A stretch of 64,000 bases of DNA from CBDBIK01 sp965206145 (GTDB lineage Bacteria > Pseudomonadota > Alphaproteobacteria > TMED109). Positions 56,009 through 64,000 of this stretch are shown here, one piece after another. Every line of letters begins with the position of its first letter. Position 1 is the first letter of the stretch. Location of the stretch: the NCBI GenBank assembly GCA_965206145.1, contig CBDBIK010000002.1, positions 505,632 to 569,631 of the forward strand. Direction: 5' to 3'. A program made the position numbers and the translations under genes. The notes below the pieces were generated by a model that was not told the DNA's origin, did no database searches, and saw only the letters and a list, made by a program, of their open reading frames with translations.

Positions 56009-56571
56009 CGGCCCCCGTGATCAAGATCAACCGGCTCGACGTGGCGGAGGCCCCCGATGATGACGACCGGGTTCTGGTGTTCCCGGCAGGCGGCTTCACT
56101 GACGATGACGCGGGCACTGGAGCGCTGAAACTCCAAACCGTACCCATTTCTGCACTTGGCGACCTCGTAAGCGCGTCGCAGGGCTATCAACGCGAAGTGA
56201 TCCTCGACTTCTCTGCGACTTCGGCGACGGATAGCACGAACGGCGTCAACGCCCACAAAACGGTCCAGCTTCCCGAGAACTACGGAGATTACGACAACCT
56301 CGAATACGTCGCGATTCTGGAGGCGCAGGAGGCGGTCCACGAGACGGTTCCTATCCCGCTCTTGTCGCTCAGCTCATTCGGCGACGGCGCCGGCTCATTT
56401 CATGCTTACCGCGACGGTGAGCTTGTCACTGCTCGGGGAATTCGTACCGCTGGGCAACTCGATGTGGTTTGGAACCAGACGTCGCGAGAGATCGCGCTGC
56501 GACGGAATACAGAGGCGACCGGGGAGGGGGAGGGGTTTTTCTGGATGGCCCTCGTCCGTTACGGCCGCTAG
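56005..56571 (+). CDS. Tail-region protein, 188 aa
   Basis: Start at the ATG at 56005 (MTAPVIKINRLDVAEAPDDD), ATGA overlap. Beta-rich protein (REVILDFSATSATDSTNGVN) with a VPIPLLSLSSFGDGAGSFHA segment. The ending EGEGFFWMALVRYGR resembles domains on tail fibres that read phage receptor-binding parts. I do not recognise the family. Confidence 0.5.
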   Translation: MTAPVIKINRLDVAEAPDDDDRVLVFPAGGFTDDDAGTGALKLQTVPISALGDLVSASQGYQREVILDFSATSATDSTNGVNAHKTVQLPENYGDYDNLEYVAILEAQEAVHETVPIPLLSLSSFGDGAGSFHAYRDGELVTARGIRTAGQLDVVWNQTSREIALRRNTEATGEGEGFFWMALVRYGR

Positions 56572-57057
56572 ATGCCATCGATGCCATCGTCGAGCTATGA
56601 ACGCGCACGGCGCGAAATCGCACCGCGTGACGTGGTGCTGGACGCGATTGAGATTTCACACGCGGATCTTCCCACTCCGGCGCGTGCCGTGAACGATGCG
56701 CACGAGCACGTGATCGAGGGTGAGCGTTACCCGGGACTGCCATTCCGGGCGAGATTAGTCGACGACGTGGAAGGGCGTGCGCCCTCAGCCGAGATCACGG
56801 TTGACAACATCGGCCGCGACCTCACCCAGTGGATTGAACTCGCGCAGGGCGGCACCGGCGGCACCGTCCGGGTGATGCAGGTCCTTGTCCGCGACGTCGA
56901 TGGCGATGCGGCCGTCGAGTGGGAGCTCACGCTCGACGTGCTGTCGACGCGGGTCGACCAGCGGCTGGTAACGGTTCGGCTCGGTTTCGACCCACTTCTC
57001 AACAGGCCAGCGGTGCTGTGGCGTCACGACCCCGAGCGGAGTCCAGCGATTTTCTGA
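56572..57057 (+). CDS. Tail protein, DUF1833 (lambda L-like)
   Basis: 161 aa, MPSMPSSSYERARREIAPRD then LDAIEISHADLPTPARAVND. The sequence YPGLPFRARLVDDVEGRAPS ... ITVDNIGRDLTQWIE is diagnostic of DUF1833. Such proteins sit at the tail tip next to the NlpC/P60 protein. Overlaps the next start (TGATG). Confidence 0.85.
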   Translation: MPSMPSSSYERARREIAPRDVVLDAIEISHADLPTPARAVNDAHEHVIEGERYPGLPFRARLVDDVEGRAPSAEITVDNIGRDLTQWIELAQGGTGGTVRVMQVLVRDVDGDAAVEWELTLDVLSTRVDQRLVTVRLGFDPLLNRPAVLWRHDPERSPAIF

Positions 57058-57452
57058 TGGCGGGGCACTGGACGGAAACCTATGTCGGCCGACCTTATCT
57101 CGAGGGCGATCACGACTGCGCGACACTTGTTGAAACCGTTCTGCGGGAGCGATTCGCGATCAACGCGTCGCTGCCGCCCGCGGCGCGGAGCATCCGGGCC
57201 CGGGATCAGCAGGTTGCAGAGGAGGTAACGACCCGCTGGATCCAGGTTCTCTGCCCGCGCGAGGGCGACGTCGCCGTCATGCGCGCAACCGGCCGGCTAC
57301 GCACCCTAGGGAATCACATCGGCGTGCACGTGGACGTGGTCGGCAGCGGTCACGTGCTCCACTGCGCCGCCGGCGTCGGGACCTGTCTCCACGCTGTCGC
57401 GGCGCTTTCAGAGCGTGGCCTCGAGGTCTGCGGGAGCTTCCGGTGGCTGTGA
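57057..57452 (+). CDS. NlpC/P60 tail peptidoglycan hydrolase
   Basis: 131 aa, from the ATG at 57057 (MAGHWTETYVGRPYLEGDHD). The catalytic Cys is in DHDCATLVETV and the His in LGNHIGVHVDVVG, then a polar residue in VLHCAAGVGTC. Tail-associated NlpC/P60 proteins cut the cell-wall peptide during DNA entry (lambda K). The start of the J-like gene overlaps its end by 10 bp. Confidence 0.88.
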   Translation: MAGHWTETYVGRPYLEGDHDCATLVETVLRERFAINASLPPAARSIRARDQQVAEEVTTRWIQVLCPREGDVAVMRATGRLRTLGNHIGVHVDVVGSGHVLHCAAGVGTCLHAVAALSERGLEVCGSFRWL

Positions 57453-60400
57453 CCATGACAGACCTGGTCACGCGCCCGACGGTGGACATTCTGCCTCACC
57501 CGCTGACGACGGAGTTCCGAGACCTTCGGATCGTCGTGCTTATTAAGCCCGGCGACAGCCTGGGCGACCTGGTGCGCCGGGAGTGGCCTGGATCACTCCG
57601 CGATCCGATCGATGTCCACGTGGACGGTGTCCTGGTTGCACCCGGAGCCTGGGACGCGACGCCGCTCGAGGGGGTACGGGTGGTGACGCTCCGCGCCGGC
57701 CTCCGAGGCGGCGATGACAGCAACCCGCTGCGGGTGATCGCTCTGATCGCCGTCGCCCTCGTCGCGGCGTGGGCCGGTCCCGCCGCCGTGACGGCGCTCG
57801 GGATCAAAGGCGCATCCTTCGCCGGTGCCGTCCAAGCTGGCGTGAGTGCCGCGGTCACCATCGCGGGGAATCTCCTGGTGAACGCCCTCATCCCGCCGCG
57901 CCTGCCCGGCCAACCCGATTCGGGCGCGACACCTGACCCGGCCTACTCCATCTCCGGAGGTGCCAACGCCATCCGTGCCTATGAACCGATGCTGCTGGTT
58001 CTCGGTCGCCATCGGGTCTACCCCGACCAGGGTGCACGCGCGGCGGCCGAGTTTCGGGGTGGCGAGCAGTACCTCGCCTCGATGTTTCATTTCGGCGTTG
58101 GCGATCTCGATGTCGGCGAGATCCGGCTCGGCGAGACACCGCTTGATAGTCGCGACGAGGTTGAGACGCAATGGAGCACCAACGACGGACACCTCCCGCT
58201 CGCTCCTGGAAACGTCGACACCATCGAGGGAGCCGATCTCGAGGACACGACATGGGTCGAGCGGCGAGCGGCGGGAAACGCGACAGCGCTCTCCTTCGAT
58301 TTCGTCGGACAGATATTCCAGGTCGAGAACGACGGCACCTACCGCCGCTTCAGCGTCGTCGTTGAGATTGAGATCACAGCCCCGGGACACCGAATCACGC
58401 GCACGTGGTCGATCGGTAACGCCGATGCAGATCCTGTGCGCCGCTCGTACCGAATTGACGTCCCCGACGGTGTCAGCGAGTGGACCATCCGGGTGCGTCG
58501 GAGCGGAGCGCGATCGGACTCGAACCGGGTCTACGACCAGCTCGCCTGGATGGCGTTGCGGATCCACCAGCCCGATGAGGCCGACTACCGGGGGCAGACG
58601 CGTCTTGCGGTCCGAATTCGCGCGTCGGGACAGATCTCCGGGCGCATCTCGCGTCTGTCGGCGATTGCCGCGCAGAAGATTCCCATTTGGAATGGGACCG
58701 CGTGGACAGCACCCCGGGCGAGCTCAAACCCGGCGTGGCTTTTCCGATGGTTTGCGCAAGGAATCCACGTCGACGGCCGCCTCGTCGCCGGAGCCGGCCT
58801 GCCACCTGCACGGATCGACGATGCAAAAATTAAAACGTGGGGTGCCTGGTGCGACACGCAGAACCTCGAATGCAATCACGTCCTTCGTTCCGCCACGACG
58901 GTCGCCGAGGTGCTGACGCTGATCGCTCAATGCGGACGCGCCAGCCCTTCCTGGGCGGCAGGGCGACTGGGGGTTGTGTACGAGGACCAAGACCAGCCGG
59001 TGAGCGCCCTGGTCACACCGGGGAACATCCTCGCCGGAAGCTTCGAGGTTTCCTACGTCGCCGGGCCCGTCGCCGAGGAGGTTGTGTGCCGGTTCACCGA
59101 CCCGGACCTGGACTGGCGATCGAACACCGTGCGCAGGACCATGCCCGGGGTCATTGCGCCAGCGTCGAGCGTCACGCTCACCCTCCGAGGTGTCACCTCC
59201 GCGCGCCAAGCTGCGATCGAATGCAATCTCACGGCCGCTCGCCAGTTCCACGGCCGACGTCGAATGTCGTGGGAGATGGGAGCGGAGGGGCTCACGGCGA
59301 TCCATCGCGGGGACGTCGTGCGTGTCACTCACGCGCTCATCGATGGCGGCACCGCGGGTCGGGTGACCGAAATCGCGAACGACGGCGCACGTCTCGCGCT
59401 GTCGCGACCGGTCGAGCTTGCCGGCACCAATGACCAGCTTCTCCTCGCGCTGCCCGACGGCACCCTCCACGCTACCGCCGTCGAGCACCCCGACGACGCT
59501 GGGACCACCGGACCCACGAACACTGTCAGCATCACGGTCCCGCTGCCTGCGCCGACTGCCGGAACCGATCCGTGGGATCCGGGTGACATCCTCTTTCGTT
59601 TTTATGAGTCCTCGCGCCCGCCGACACTGGCGCGCATCGTCGCCGTGGAGCCGCGCGCGGACCACAGCGTCCGTTTCGAGGCGATCGACGAGGTGGCCGC
59701 CTATCACGCCGCCACCACCGCCGATCTCACGGTTCCGCTGCCTCTCGCACCGCGGCCGCAGCCGCGGGTTGTGGCCGGCATCATCGTCGAGACGCTTGTC
59801 CGCGCCGGTGCCGGATCCGCCGTCGAAATCGTCCTCGACCTCACCGTCGCCGGCGACTGGCGGGGTGGCGTGGTGCGGGCATCTCTCGACGATGGGCCGG
59901 TCCGCACCGCCGCCGTCCTCACGCACGGCGACACCCAGGCGCGCTGGCTATCGCAGCCGGCCGGCCGCCTCGAAGTCACCGTCGTTCCCGGTGCCGAGGC
60001 CGCGCCCGTCGGACAGCCGTGGCGAACGACCTACCAAATCAAGGGCGAGCTCGTGCCACCCGGCATCCCCTCGAACGTCCTTATCGATGTGCTCGGCGAC
60101 GGGACCAGGCGTTTCCGGTGGGAGCCTCCAACCGATCCGGACTTCGCAGGTGTCGAGATCCGCCACGCGCCCGACGGAGTCCAGCCGAGCGCGTGGGACG
60201 ACATGGTGCCTATGCACCGCGGGATCCTCACCGCTTCGCCCTGGGAGACAACCGAGCCGCCGCCAGGGCGGTGGGTCTTCGCTTTCCGCAGCCGTGACGC
60301 CGGCGGGAGGCTCTCGGTCGAGGATGTCCGCATCGCCGCCGCTATTGGAGATCAGCGGCTTGGAGATGCCCTCGTCTGGCGCTGCCCTTCGGCCGAGGGA

Positions 60401-61054
60401 TGGCCCGGCACCATCACTGGCGGTCGTCGTTCCGACGATGGTCGCGATGCCATCGAGGGCGTCGGGAGTTACACCTGGAACAGTCTCCTGAGTTGGAACG
60501 ATTGGGACTCGTGGGAGCTGGGCGACGGCGACGACGGAGCCCGCGAAGTCATTTACACCACCCACGAGATCGACATCGGCACCAGGGTGACAGGCCAGCT
60601 CCGCTGGCAGGGCGATACCTCTGGCGATGTCGCCTTCGAGGCACGCATCGCCGATACCGCCACCGCACTGCGCGGCGCGGCGTGGACTGCCAGTCAACAA
60701 GGAACGCACGTCGAGGGACGCTGGCTCCAGTTGCGCTGGAGGCTCACCGGCGATGGCACCGTGCCGCTGCGGCTCGATCATCTGTGCTGGGGTCTCCACG
60801 CCTCCGTCGTCGAGCGGCGGATCCTGGATGCACACACCGCCAGCTGGGAGGGATCGCGCACCGGGGGCCGGACGATCCCCGTCGAGGGGCTCTCGCCCGT
60901 GACCGACGTCCAGCTGACGCTCCAGAACGTCGGTGCCGGGGCGAGCTGGGAGCTTCTCTCCAAGAGCCCTCCCAAAGTCCGGATCTACAACGCCACCGGC
61001 TCGCCGATCAACGCGACCGTCGATGCCGTCGTCAGGGGAGCAGTCACCACGTGA
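57443..61054 (+). CDS. Tail tip attachment/host-specificity protein (J-type)
   Basis: 1203 aa from GTG at 57443. Residues 1-80 are a small beta domain (LIKPGDSLGDLVRREWPGSL). A hydrophobic stretch (VIALIAVALVAAWAGPAAVT then GVSAAVTIAGNLLVNALIPP) is typical of the J-type central hub. From about 200 on come fibronectin-like beta repeats, with Trp-rich endings (GSYTWNSLLSWNDWDSWELG). It forms the central tip and, at the C-terminus, contacts the host receptor, so it is likely the fastest evolving part. No membrane role expected outside infection. Confidence 0.9.
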   Translation: MAVTMTDLVTRPTVDILPHPLTTEFRDLRIVVLIKPGDSLGDLVRREWPGSLRDPIDVHVDGVLVAPGAWDATPLEGVRVVTLRAGLRGGDDSNPLRVIALIAVALVAAWAGPAAVTALGIKGASFAGAVQAGVSAAVTIAGNLLVNALIPPRLPGQPDSGATPDPAYSISGGANAIRAYEPMLLVLGRHRVYPDQGARAAAEFRGGEQYLASMFHFGVGDLDVGEIRLGETPLDSRDEVETQWSTNDGHLPLAPGNVDTIEGADLEDTTWVERRAAGNATALSFDFVGQIFQVENDGTYRRFSVVVEIEITAPGHRITRTWSIGNADADPVRRSYRIDVPDGVSEWTIRVRRSGARSDSNRVYDQLAWMALRIHQPDEADYRGQTRLAVRIRASGQISGRISRLSAIAAQKIPIWNGTAWTAPRASSNPAWLFRWFAQGIHVDGRLVAGAGLPPARIDDAKIKTWGAWCDTQNLECNHVLRSATTVAEVLTLIAQCGRASPSWAAGRLGVVYEDQDQPVSALVTPGNILAGSFEVSYVAGPVAEEVVCRFTDPDLDWRSNTVRRTMPGVIAPASSVTLTLRGVTSARQAAIECNLTAARQFHGRRRMSWEMGAEGLTAIHRGDVVRVTHALIDGGTAGRVTEIANDGARLALSRPVELAGTNDQLLLALPDGTLHATAVEHPDDAGTTGPTNTVSITVPLPAPTAGTDPWDPGDILFRFYESSRPPTLARIVAVEPRADHSVRFEAIDEVAAYHAATTADLTVPLPLAPRPQPRVVAGIIVETLVRAGAGSAVEIVLDLTVAGDWRGGVVRASLDDGPVRTAAVLTHGDTQARWLSQPAGRLEVTVVPGAEAAPVGQPWRTTYQIKGELVPPGIPSNVLIDVLGDGTRRFRWEPPTDPDFAGVEIRHAPDGVQPSAWDDMVPMHRGILTASPWETTEPPPGRWVFAFRSRDAGGRLSVEDVRIAAAIGDQRLGDALVWRCPSAEGWPGTITGGRRSDDGRDAIEGVGSYTWNSLLSWNDWDSWELGDGDDGAREVIYTTHEIDIGTRVTGQLRWQGDTSGDVAFEARIADTATALRGAAWTASQQGTHVEGRWLQLRWRLTGDGTVPLRLDHLCWGLHASVVERRILDAHTASWEGSRTGGRTIPVEGLSPVTDVQLTLQNVGAGASWELLSKSPPKVRIYNATGSPINATVDAVVRGAVTT

Positions 61055-61075
61055 ATAAAGACAAGGAGAAGTGCC

Positions 61076-61579
61076 ATGGCATGGCCGGAAGATAACCTCA
61101 GCACCGCGCAACTCGATGCGGGTAGCGACAAGCCACCGCGCGGCGAGTTCCTGAAGCTGTTCCGCAAGTTCAAGGAGCTCCTCGCCGCCCGGGGACGCCC
61201 CGGCGGCGTCGCCGCGCTCAATGACGACGGGAAGGTTCCGAACGCGCAACTCGGCCGCGGCAGTGCCGGTGGCATCGCCGCTCTCGGTACCGGGGCGAAG
61301 GTTCCGGCTAACCAGCTGCCTGTCGGTGCGGCATCCGGCGTCGCCGGCCTCGACGCCGAAGGCAAGGTACCCGTCGCCAACCTCCCGGCCTCTGCTCTTC
61401 AAACGGGAATCACCACAGTCAGCGGCGCCTCGGACGCCAGCAGGGGGACGACCGTCGCTGTCAGTGGCGTCGTCGACGGCTCAACCCTTGAGCTCTCCGT
61501 CGATGTCGCCGTCAGCAACTCGAGCAGTAGCAGTTCCAGCAGCAGCTCCAGTTCGTCCGGATCGAATAGATGGAGGTGA
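61076..61579 (+). CDS. Tail fibre protein with collagen-like repeats and a poly-serine tail
   Basis: 167 aa. After MAWPEDNLSTAQLDAGSDKP there are three repeats of a GGVAALNDDGKVPNAQLG type (GGIAALGTGAKVPANQLPVG, GVAGLDAEGKVPVANLP), common in fibre shafts. It ends in about 14 consecutive serines and GSNRWR. The Ser tract is encoded by a mixture of AGC, AGT, TCC and TCG codons, so it is not a simple homogeneous DNA repeat. Confidence 0.65.
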   Translation: MAWPEDNLSTAQLDAGSDKPPRGEFLKLFRKFKELLAARGRPGGVAALNDDGKVPNAQLGRGSAGGIAALGTGAKVPANQLPVGAASGVAGLDAEGKVPVANLPASALQTGITTVSGASDASRGTTVAVSGVVDGSTLELSVDVAVSNSSSSSSSSSSSSSGSNRWR

Positions 61580-61589
61580 ACTAGACCAC

Positions 61590-62201
61590 ATGTACATGGC
61601 CGAACTCCAACAGGCCCGGGGCGGGCAGCCACAGGGAGTACTCCACCCGTCGTCAGCCGGAAATTCCCTCCTGATGGCCGCCGAGCGAGCTTGGGGAGGC
61701 CCGTTGCCAGGCGTTTGCAAGGGCATCCAGACCGACCCGCTCCGCTGCGAGATGATGGGGCAGCCGCCCGAGCGAATCCTCAAACGCGCTGGCGTCCCAG
61801 CCGGACACCCTCTGCTCTGCCGCTACTGGCAGATCTATCTCGACGAGCGGATCTGCTGCGTCTACCACAACCGCCTCAGCGTCGTGCCGCTGCCCGCGCT
61901 CCCGGCCGGTATCACGATCTGTACCGAAACCACTTCGGTGCAGATCCGTTACGCCTACGACGATGGTGCGCCGCTCCCGCGGATCCGCCTCTACGTCTCG
62001 GAGGTCCGATACGGCACCGTCCGGGCCGCCTGGCCGGACCTCGTCCCCGAGGGGCCTTGCGGACCATGGAGCTACTACGGCATCGACTACGACCGCCGCA
62101 CCCTCGATGTCGAGGCCGTCAGCCTCTACCGGGTGTCCCCGCAGTTCGCGCCGCCCTCCATTCGCGAGACGGTGCTGGGTCTCGGGCGTGTCGGCCGCTA
62201 G
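61590..62201 (+). CDS. Tail-end protein, 203 aa, unknown function
   Basis: From the ATG at 61590 (MYMAELQQARGGQPQGVLHP), behind a TGGAGGTGA RBS. Cys-rich around CRYWQIYLDERICCVYHN, then beta-rich (VQIRYAYDDGAPLPRIRLYV). Ends ...PPSIRETVLGLGRVGR. It lies after the fibre gene, so probably a baseplate or fibre protein. No family recognised. Confidence 0.6.
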   Translation: MYMAELQQARGGQPQGVLHPSSAGNSLLMAAERAWGGPLPGVCKGIQTDPLRCEMMGQPPERILKRAGVPAGHPLLCRYWQIYLDERICCVYHNRLSVVPLPALPAGITICTETTSVQIRYAYDDGAPLPRIRLYVSEVRYGTVRAAWPDLVPEGPCGPWSYYGIDYDRRTLDVEAVSLYRVSPQFAPPSIRETVLGLGRVGR

Positions 62202-62202
62202 C

Positions 62203-62589
62203 GTGCCGGACTACACGATGTCGGTCGGCGAAGCCCGCCTCGATCGCTGGCACCTCCTCCGGCTCGGCGGGTTGAACGTCAGTGTCCACCACATCACCAC
62301 ACCGGCCGATTACAGGGTCTGGGACGATCATAAGTGGCACTACCTCAGCGTCGTCCTGCGTGGGCGGATGACCGAGCTTCGAAAGATCGACGGCCGGATC
62401 GTCGAACGTCGTCTGCGCCCCGGATCGGTCACCTGTCGGCGCGGCAATGTCCGGCACTGTCTTCAGGGTGCGGACGCATGGACTCTCATCTTCACCAGCC
62501 GTGGCTACCGCAGGCCCAGGATCTATCCAAACGGACCCGACCGCCCCGGCATCACCCCCAAACGTTTCCGGAAGGAGAACCTGCCATGA
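62203..62589 (+). CDS. Cupin-like phage protein, 128 aa
   Basis: From GTG at 62203 (an ATG at 62218 is an alternative). Beta-strand rich: HYLSVVLRGRMTELRKIDGR then IVERRLRPGSVTCRRGNVRH and ADAWTLIFTSRGYRRPRIYP. The pattern of H x(n) G ... PGS ... H is that of a single-domain cupin (double-stranded beta-helix). It might be a lectin-like or enzyme-like tail-region protein. Such folds are unusual here. Confidence 0.5.
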   Translation: MPDYTMSVGEARLDRWHLLRLGGLNVSVHHITTPADYRVWDDHKWHYLSVVLRGRMTELRKIDGRIVERRLRPGSVTCRRGNVRHCLQGADAWTLIFTSRGYRRPRIYPNGPDRPGITPKRFRKENLP

Positions 62590-63464
62590 TCGATCGCGAT
62601 GGAGAGTTCCTGCGCAACGGTGTCGACAGCGTGCGCGAGGAATGGGTACCGCTCGAATACCGCGCCAACCTCGCCGAGGCTGACTGGGAGGGGCTCGTTC
62701 GCACCTCCGCCGACCGCCTCTACCAGGCCCGCCTCGACCCTCTGCTCGCAGCCTGGAACACCGACTGGGACGAACCCGTGCCTGTGGGGGACGGAGAGGT
62801 CGACCTCCTCACATACCCCGCGCCCGGCGGATACACCGAACTGGTTCTGAACACCCTGTTCGCGGCTCTGTGCCAGGAGAGCAGGCCAGCGCACCCATAC
62901 CTGCCGCTCGCTCTTCCCGCCGATTTCGGACCTCCTGTCGTCTTCGGTTCGATGCGAACCCTCGGCAATTTCGGTTGCGCCTACGCCGAGCGCGTCTATC
63001 CCTTCCACCGTGCATTTCTCGCCGTCCATGGACGGGCCAGGAGTCTGTGGCTCACAGGTCGTGGGGACACAGGCGCTCCCGCGGCAGACGTCGCCGGGCG
63101 TGTCAGCGCGCGAGAGGCCCTGCATTCGGCCGACTTCGCCGAGGAGTACCGAGCCGAGGCGAAGAAGCCGATCCGCGACCTGCTCCCAGCCAGCCTCGAC
63201 GAAGCCCGCCAGTACGCCCGCGAGGCGATCGAGCGCACTTGCGCTGCCGTCGCCATGGACATCCTCGGCGTGGACACCGTCGCCGGCCTGGCAGTCAGCC
63301 GCCCCGACGAGGCGCTTGAGGCGAAAATCGCTGCCCTCGGACCCGTCGCCGCCGAAGCCCGGGCCGCCGTCGATTCCGCGGCCACGGCGACCGAGGCCTA
63401 TGAGGCGATGGACGCGGGGATCGATGCAGTGCGCGCCAACGTCACGCCCGAGGCCCCCTCATGA
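62586..63464 (+). CDS. Phage tail-end protein, 292 aa, unknown function
   Basis: ATG at 62586 (MIDRDGEFLRNGVDSVREEW), an overlap of 4 bp with the preceding gene; RBS AAGGAGAAC. The middle is rich in aromatic strands, then helical (EALHSADFAEEYRAEAKKPI ... AREAIERTCAAVAMDILGVD). The C-terminus (EARAAVDSAATATEAYEAMD) is a helical coiled coil. Possibly part of the fibre. No family recognised. Confidence 0.55.
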   Translation: MIDRDGEFLRNGVDSVREEWVPLEYRANLAEADWEGLVRTSADRLYQARLDPLLAAWNTDWDEPVPVGDGEVDLLTYPAPGGYTELVLNTLFAALCQESRPAHPYLPLALPADFGPPVVFGSMRTLGNFGCAYAERVYPFHRAFLAVHGRARSLWLTGRGDTGAPAADVAGRVSAREALHSADFAEEYRAEAKKPIRDLLPASLDEARQYAREAIERTCAAVAMDILGVDTVAGLAVSRPDEALEAKIAALGPVAAEARAAVDSAATATEAYEAMDAGIDAVRANVTPEAPS

Positions 63465-63811
63465 TCCCCGACATCTATGTGCGGGCTCGCTGGCTCCGCG
63501 ACTACTCCGCTGCAATCTGGGCACCTCGGTACTTGCCTCGTGGTTTCGCCCTCTACGACGCCGAACCCGCCCTTCTCGATCCTCTCCGGAGCATCGTGGA
63601 CGAAGCATCCCTCGACGAGCGGAACCTCATGCCCGAGCTGTACACGACCTCAAATGCCTACCGCAATGGTGTTTCCATGCCCGGAAGCTGGATCACCGAT
63701 CCTCCGGCTGCCGACGCTTCGCTTCGAAAGGTGCATTGCTCCTCCATCCTCTACTCCCGGGCCGCCGCAGAGGAGATCAAGCGGATCCATGAGGCTTTCC
63801 GGCCGTTATGA
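63461..63811 (+). CDS. Phage protein, 116 aa, unknown function
   Basis: ATG at 63461 overlapping the previous stop (ATGA). Sequence MIPDIYVRARWLRDYSAAIW then PRYLPRGFALYDAEPALLDP and YSRAAAEEIKRIHEAFRPL. Aromatic-rich, no membrane segment. The following gene starts within its end. Unknown; tail-fibre associated by position. Confidence 0.55.
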   Translation: MIPDIYVRARWLRDYSAAIWAPRYLPRGFALYDAEPALLDPLRSIVDEASLDERNLMPELYTTSNAYRNGVSMPGSWITDPPAADASLRKVHCSSILYSRAAAEEIKRIHEAFRPL

Positions 63812-64000
63812 GCCGGGTGCAGTGCTGGTGGGCCATCTCGACGCCTATCCAGCGCACGCTGTGTCCGTCTCGATGACGATCCGCGCCGACCAGCCTTGGG
63901 CAATGCAGCTCATGGATCTGTCGATGGCAGGTGAGCAGGAGACCTGCCAGGTCGTCACCCACGAGACCAATATCGTCGTCTACGAGGGATGCCGGGTGAT
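63789..64000 (+). CDS. Phage protein, 5' part only, runs off right edge
   Basis: From the ATG at 63789 (MRLSGRYEPGAVLVGHLDAY) the frame stays open to the end of the window, giving 70 residues (PAHAVSVSMTIRADQPWAMQ, then THETNIVVYEGCRV). It overlaps the preceding gene by 23 bp. The beta-rich look fits a fibre-end domain. Other frames close quickly, so this is the real one. Confidence 0.55.
   Translation, partial: MRLSGRYEPGAVLVGHLDAYPAHAVSVSMTIRADQPWAMQLMDLSMAGEQETCQVVTHETNIVVYEGCRV

Larger units (their letters stand above)
30064..64000. mobile_element. Mu-type transposable prophage with siphovirus-like tail, incomplete (right end outside window)
   Basis: Evidence: MuA and MuB homologues, GemA, a Mor-type activator, Mu gp27/28/29/30-type packaging and head genes, protease/scaffold, capsid and a long siphovirus-like tail module. 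The boundary is put at about 30,064, where a host gene is interrupted and the sequence TGTGGGGAACCG begins (Mu-type ends start with TG); a 15-bp repeat follows 12 bp inside. The exact base is inferred. At least 34 kb is present; Mu-like phages are usually 35-40 kb, so nearly all of it is probably here. Genes read outward on both strands from an immunity region at about 44-45 kb. Confidence 0.88.

Noticed and set aside
59948..61402. A 484-codon reverse-strand frame
   Set aside because: Antisense to the J-type tip protein gene, which has clear domain features.

Overview
The window is about 30 kb of high-GC bacterial chromosome followed by at least 34 kb of a transposable (Mu-type) prophage that runs off the right edge. 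The organism is most likely a Pseudomonadota species, probably an alphaproteobacterium. That rests on gene content and style only (HAAT-type and glycine-betaine ABC operons, CaiB-family CoA transferase, RecD2, DegP plus OmpR/EnvZ-type pair, phage tRNA bodies that look like alphaproteobacterial tRNA-Phe), so the genus is not claimed. Chromosomal part, left to right: the 5' part of an ADP-forming acyl-CoA synthetase gene (1-648, -), a tRNA-Thr(CGT), a TauD/TfdA dioxygenase, and recD2. Next comes a lower-GC, visibly eroded island (about 4.5-12.6 kb): an IS1380 remnant, a tyrosine-recombinase pseudogene, a type I restriction-modification operon (frameshifted hsdM, hsdS with two identical halves, hsdR), a fragment that may be an AbiEii tail, and a decayed Mrr-like nuclease remnant. 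Typical chromosome resumes with a five-gene branched-chain-amino-acid/urea-type ABC transporter operon, a DegP protease followed by a response regulator and histidine kinase, a four-repeat protein of unknown function, a glycine betaine/proline-type ABC transporter (binding protein, permease, ATPase), a penicillin-acylase-family hydrolase and a CaiB/BaiF CoA transferase. A YheT-type alpha/beta hydrolase gene is cut off after its acid-residue motif, and the prophage starts there (about 30,064).

The prophage has Mu-like early and head genes and a siphovirus-like tail (long tape measure, DUF1833, NlpC/P60, J-type tip protein), as in the B3/D3112 type of transposable phage. Its genome is split around a central immunity region at about 44-45 kb. 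Leftward from there run a Cro/Ner-like gene, two odd tRNA-like genes, a ParB-like gene, MuA, MuB, Gam-like, GemA and a Mor-type activator, all tightly overlapping, then the leftward late genes (lysis, small and large terminase, portal, F/zincin). Rightward lie the S24 repressor, a moron segment, then protease/scaffold, capsid and tail genes to the window end.

The strongest new observation is that both late operons, on opposite strands and about 9.3 kb apart, begin just downstream of an identical 17-bp sequence containing the inverted repeat GTGACA-CC-TGTCAC. One copy lies immediately after the mor-like gene. This suggests one activator drives both halves of the split late region. The immunity region also carries four copies of a 22-bp palindrome (one extended to a perfect 34-bp palindrome) interleaved with two 79-nt tRNA-like genes that have expanded CAT anticodon arms.
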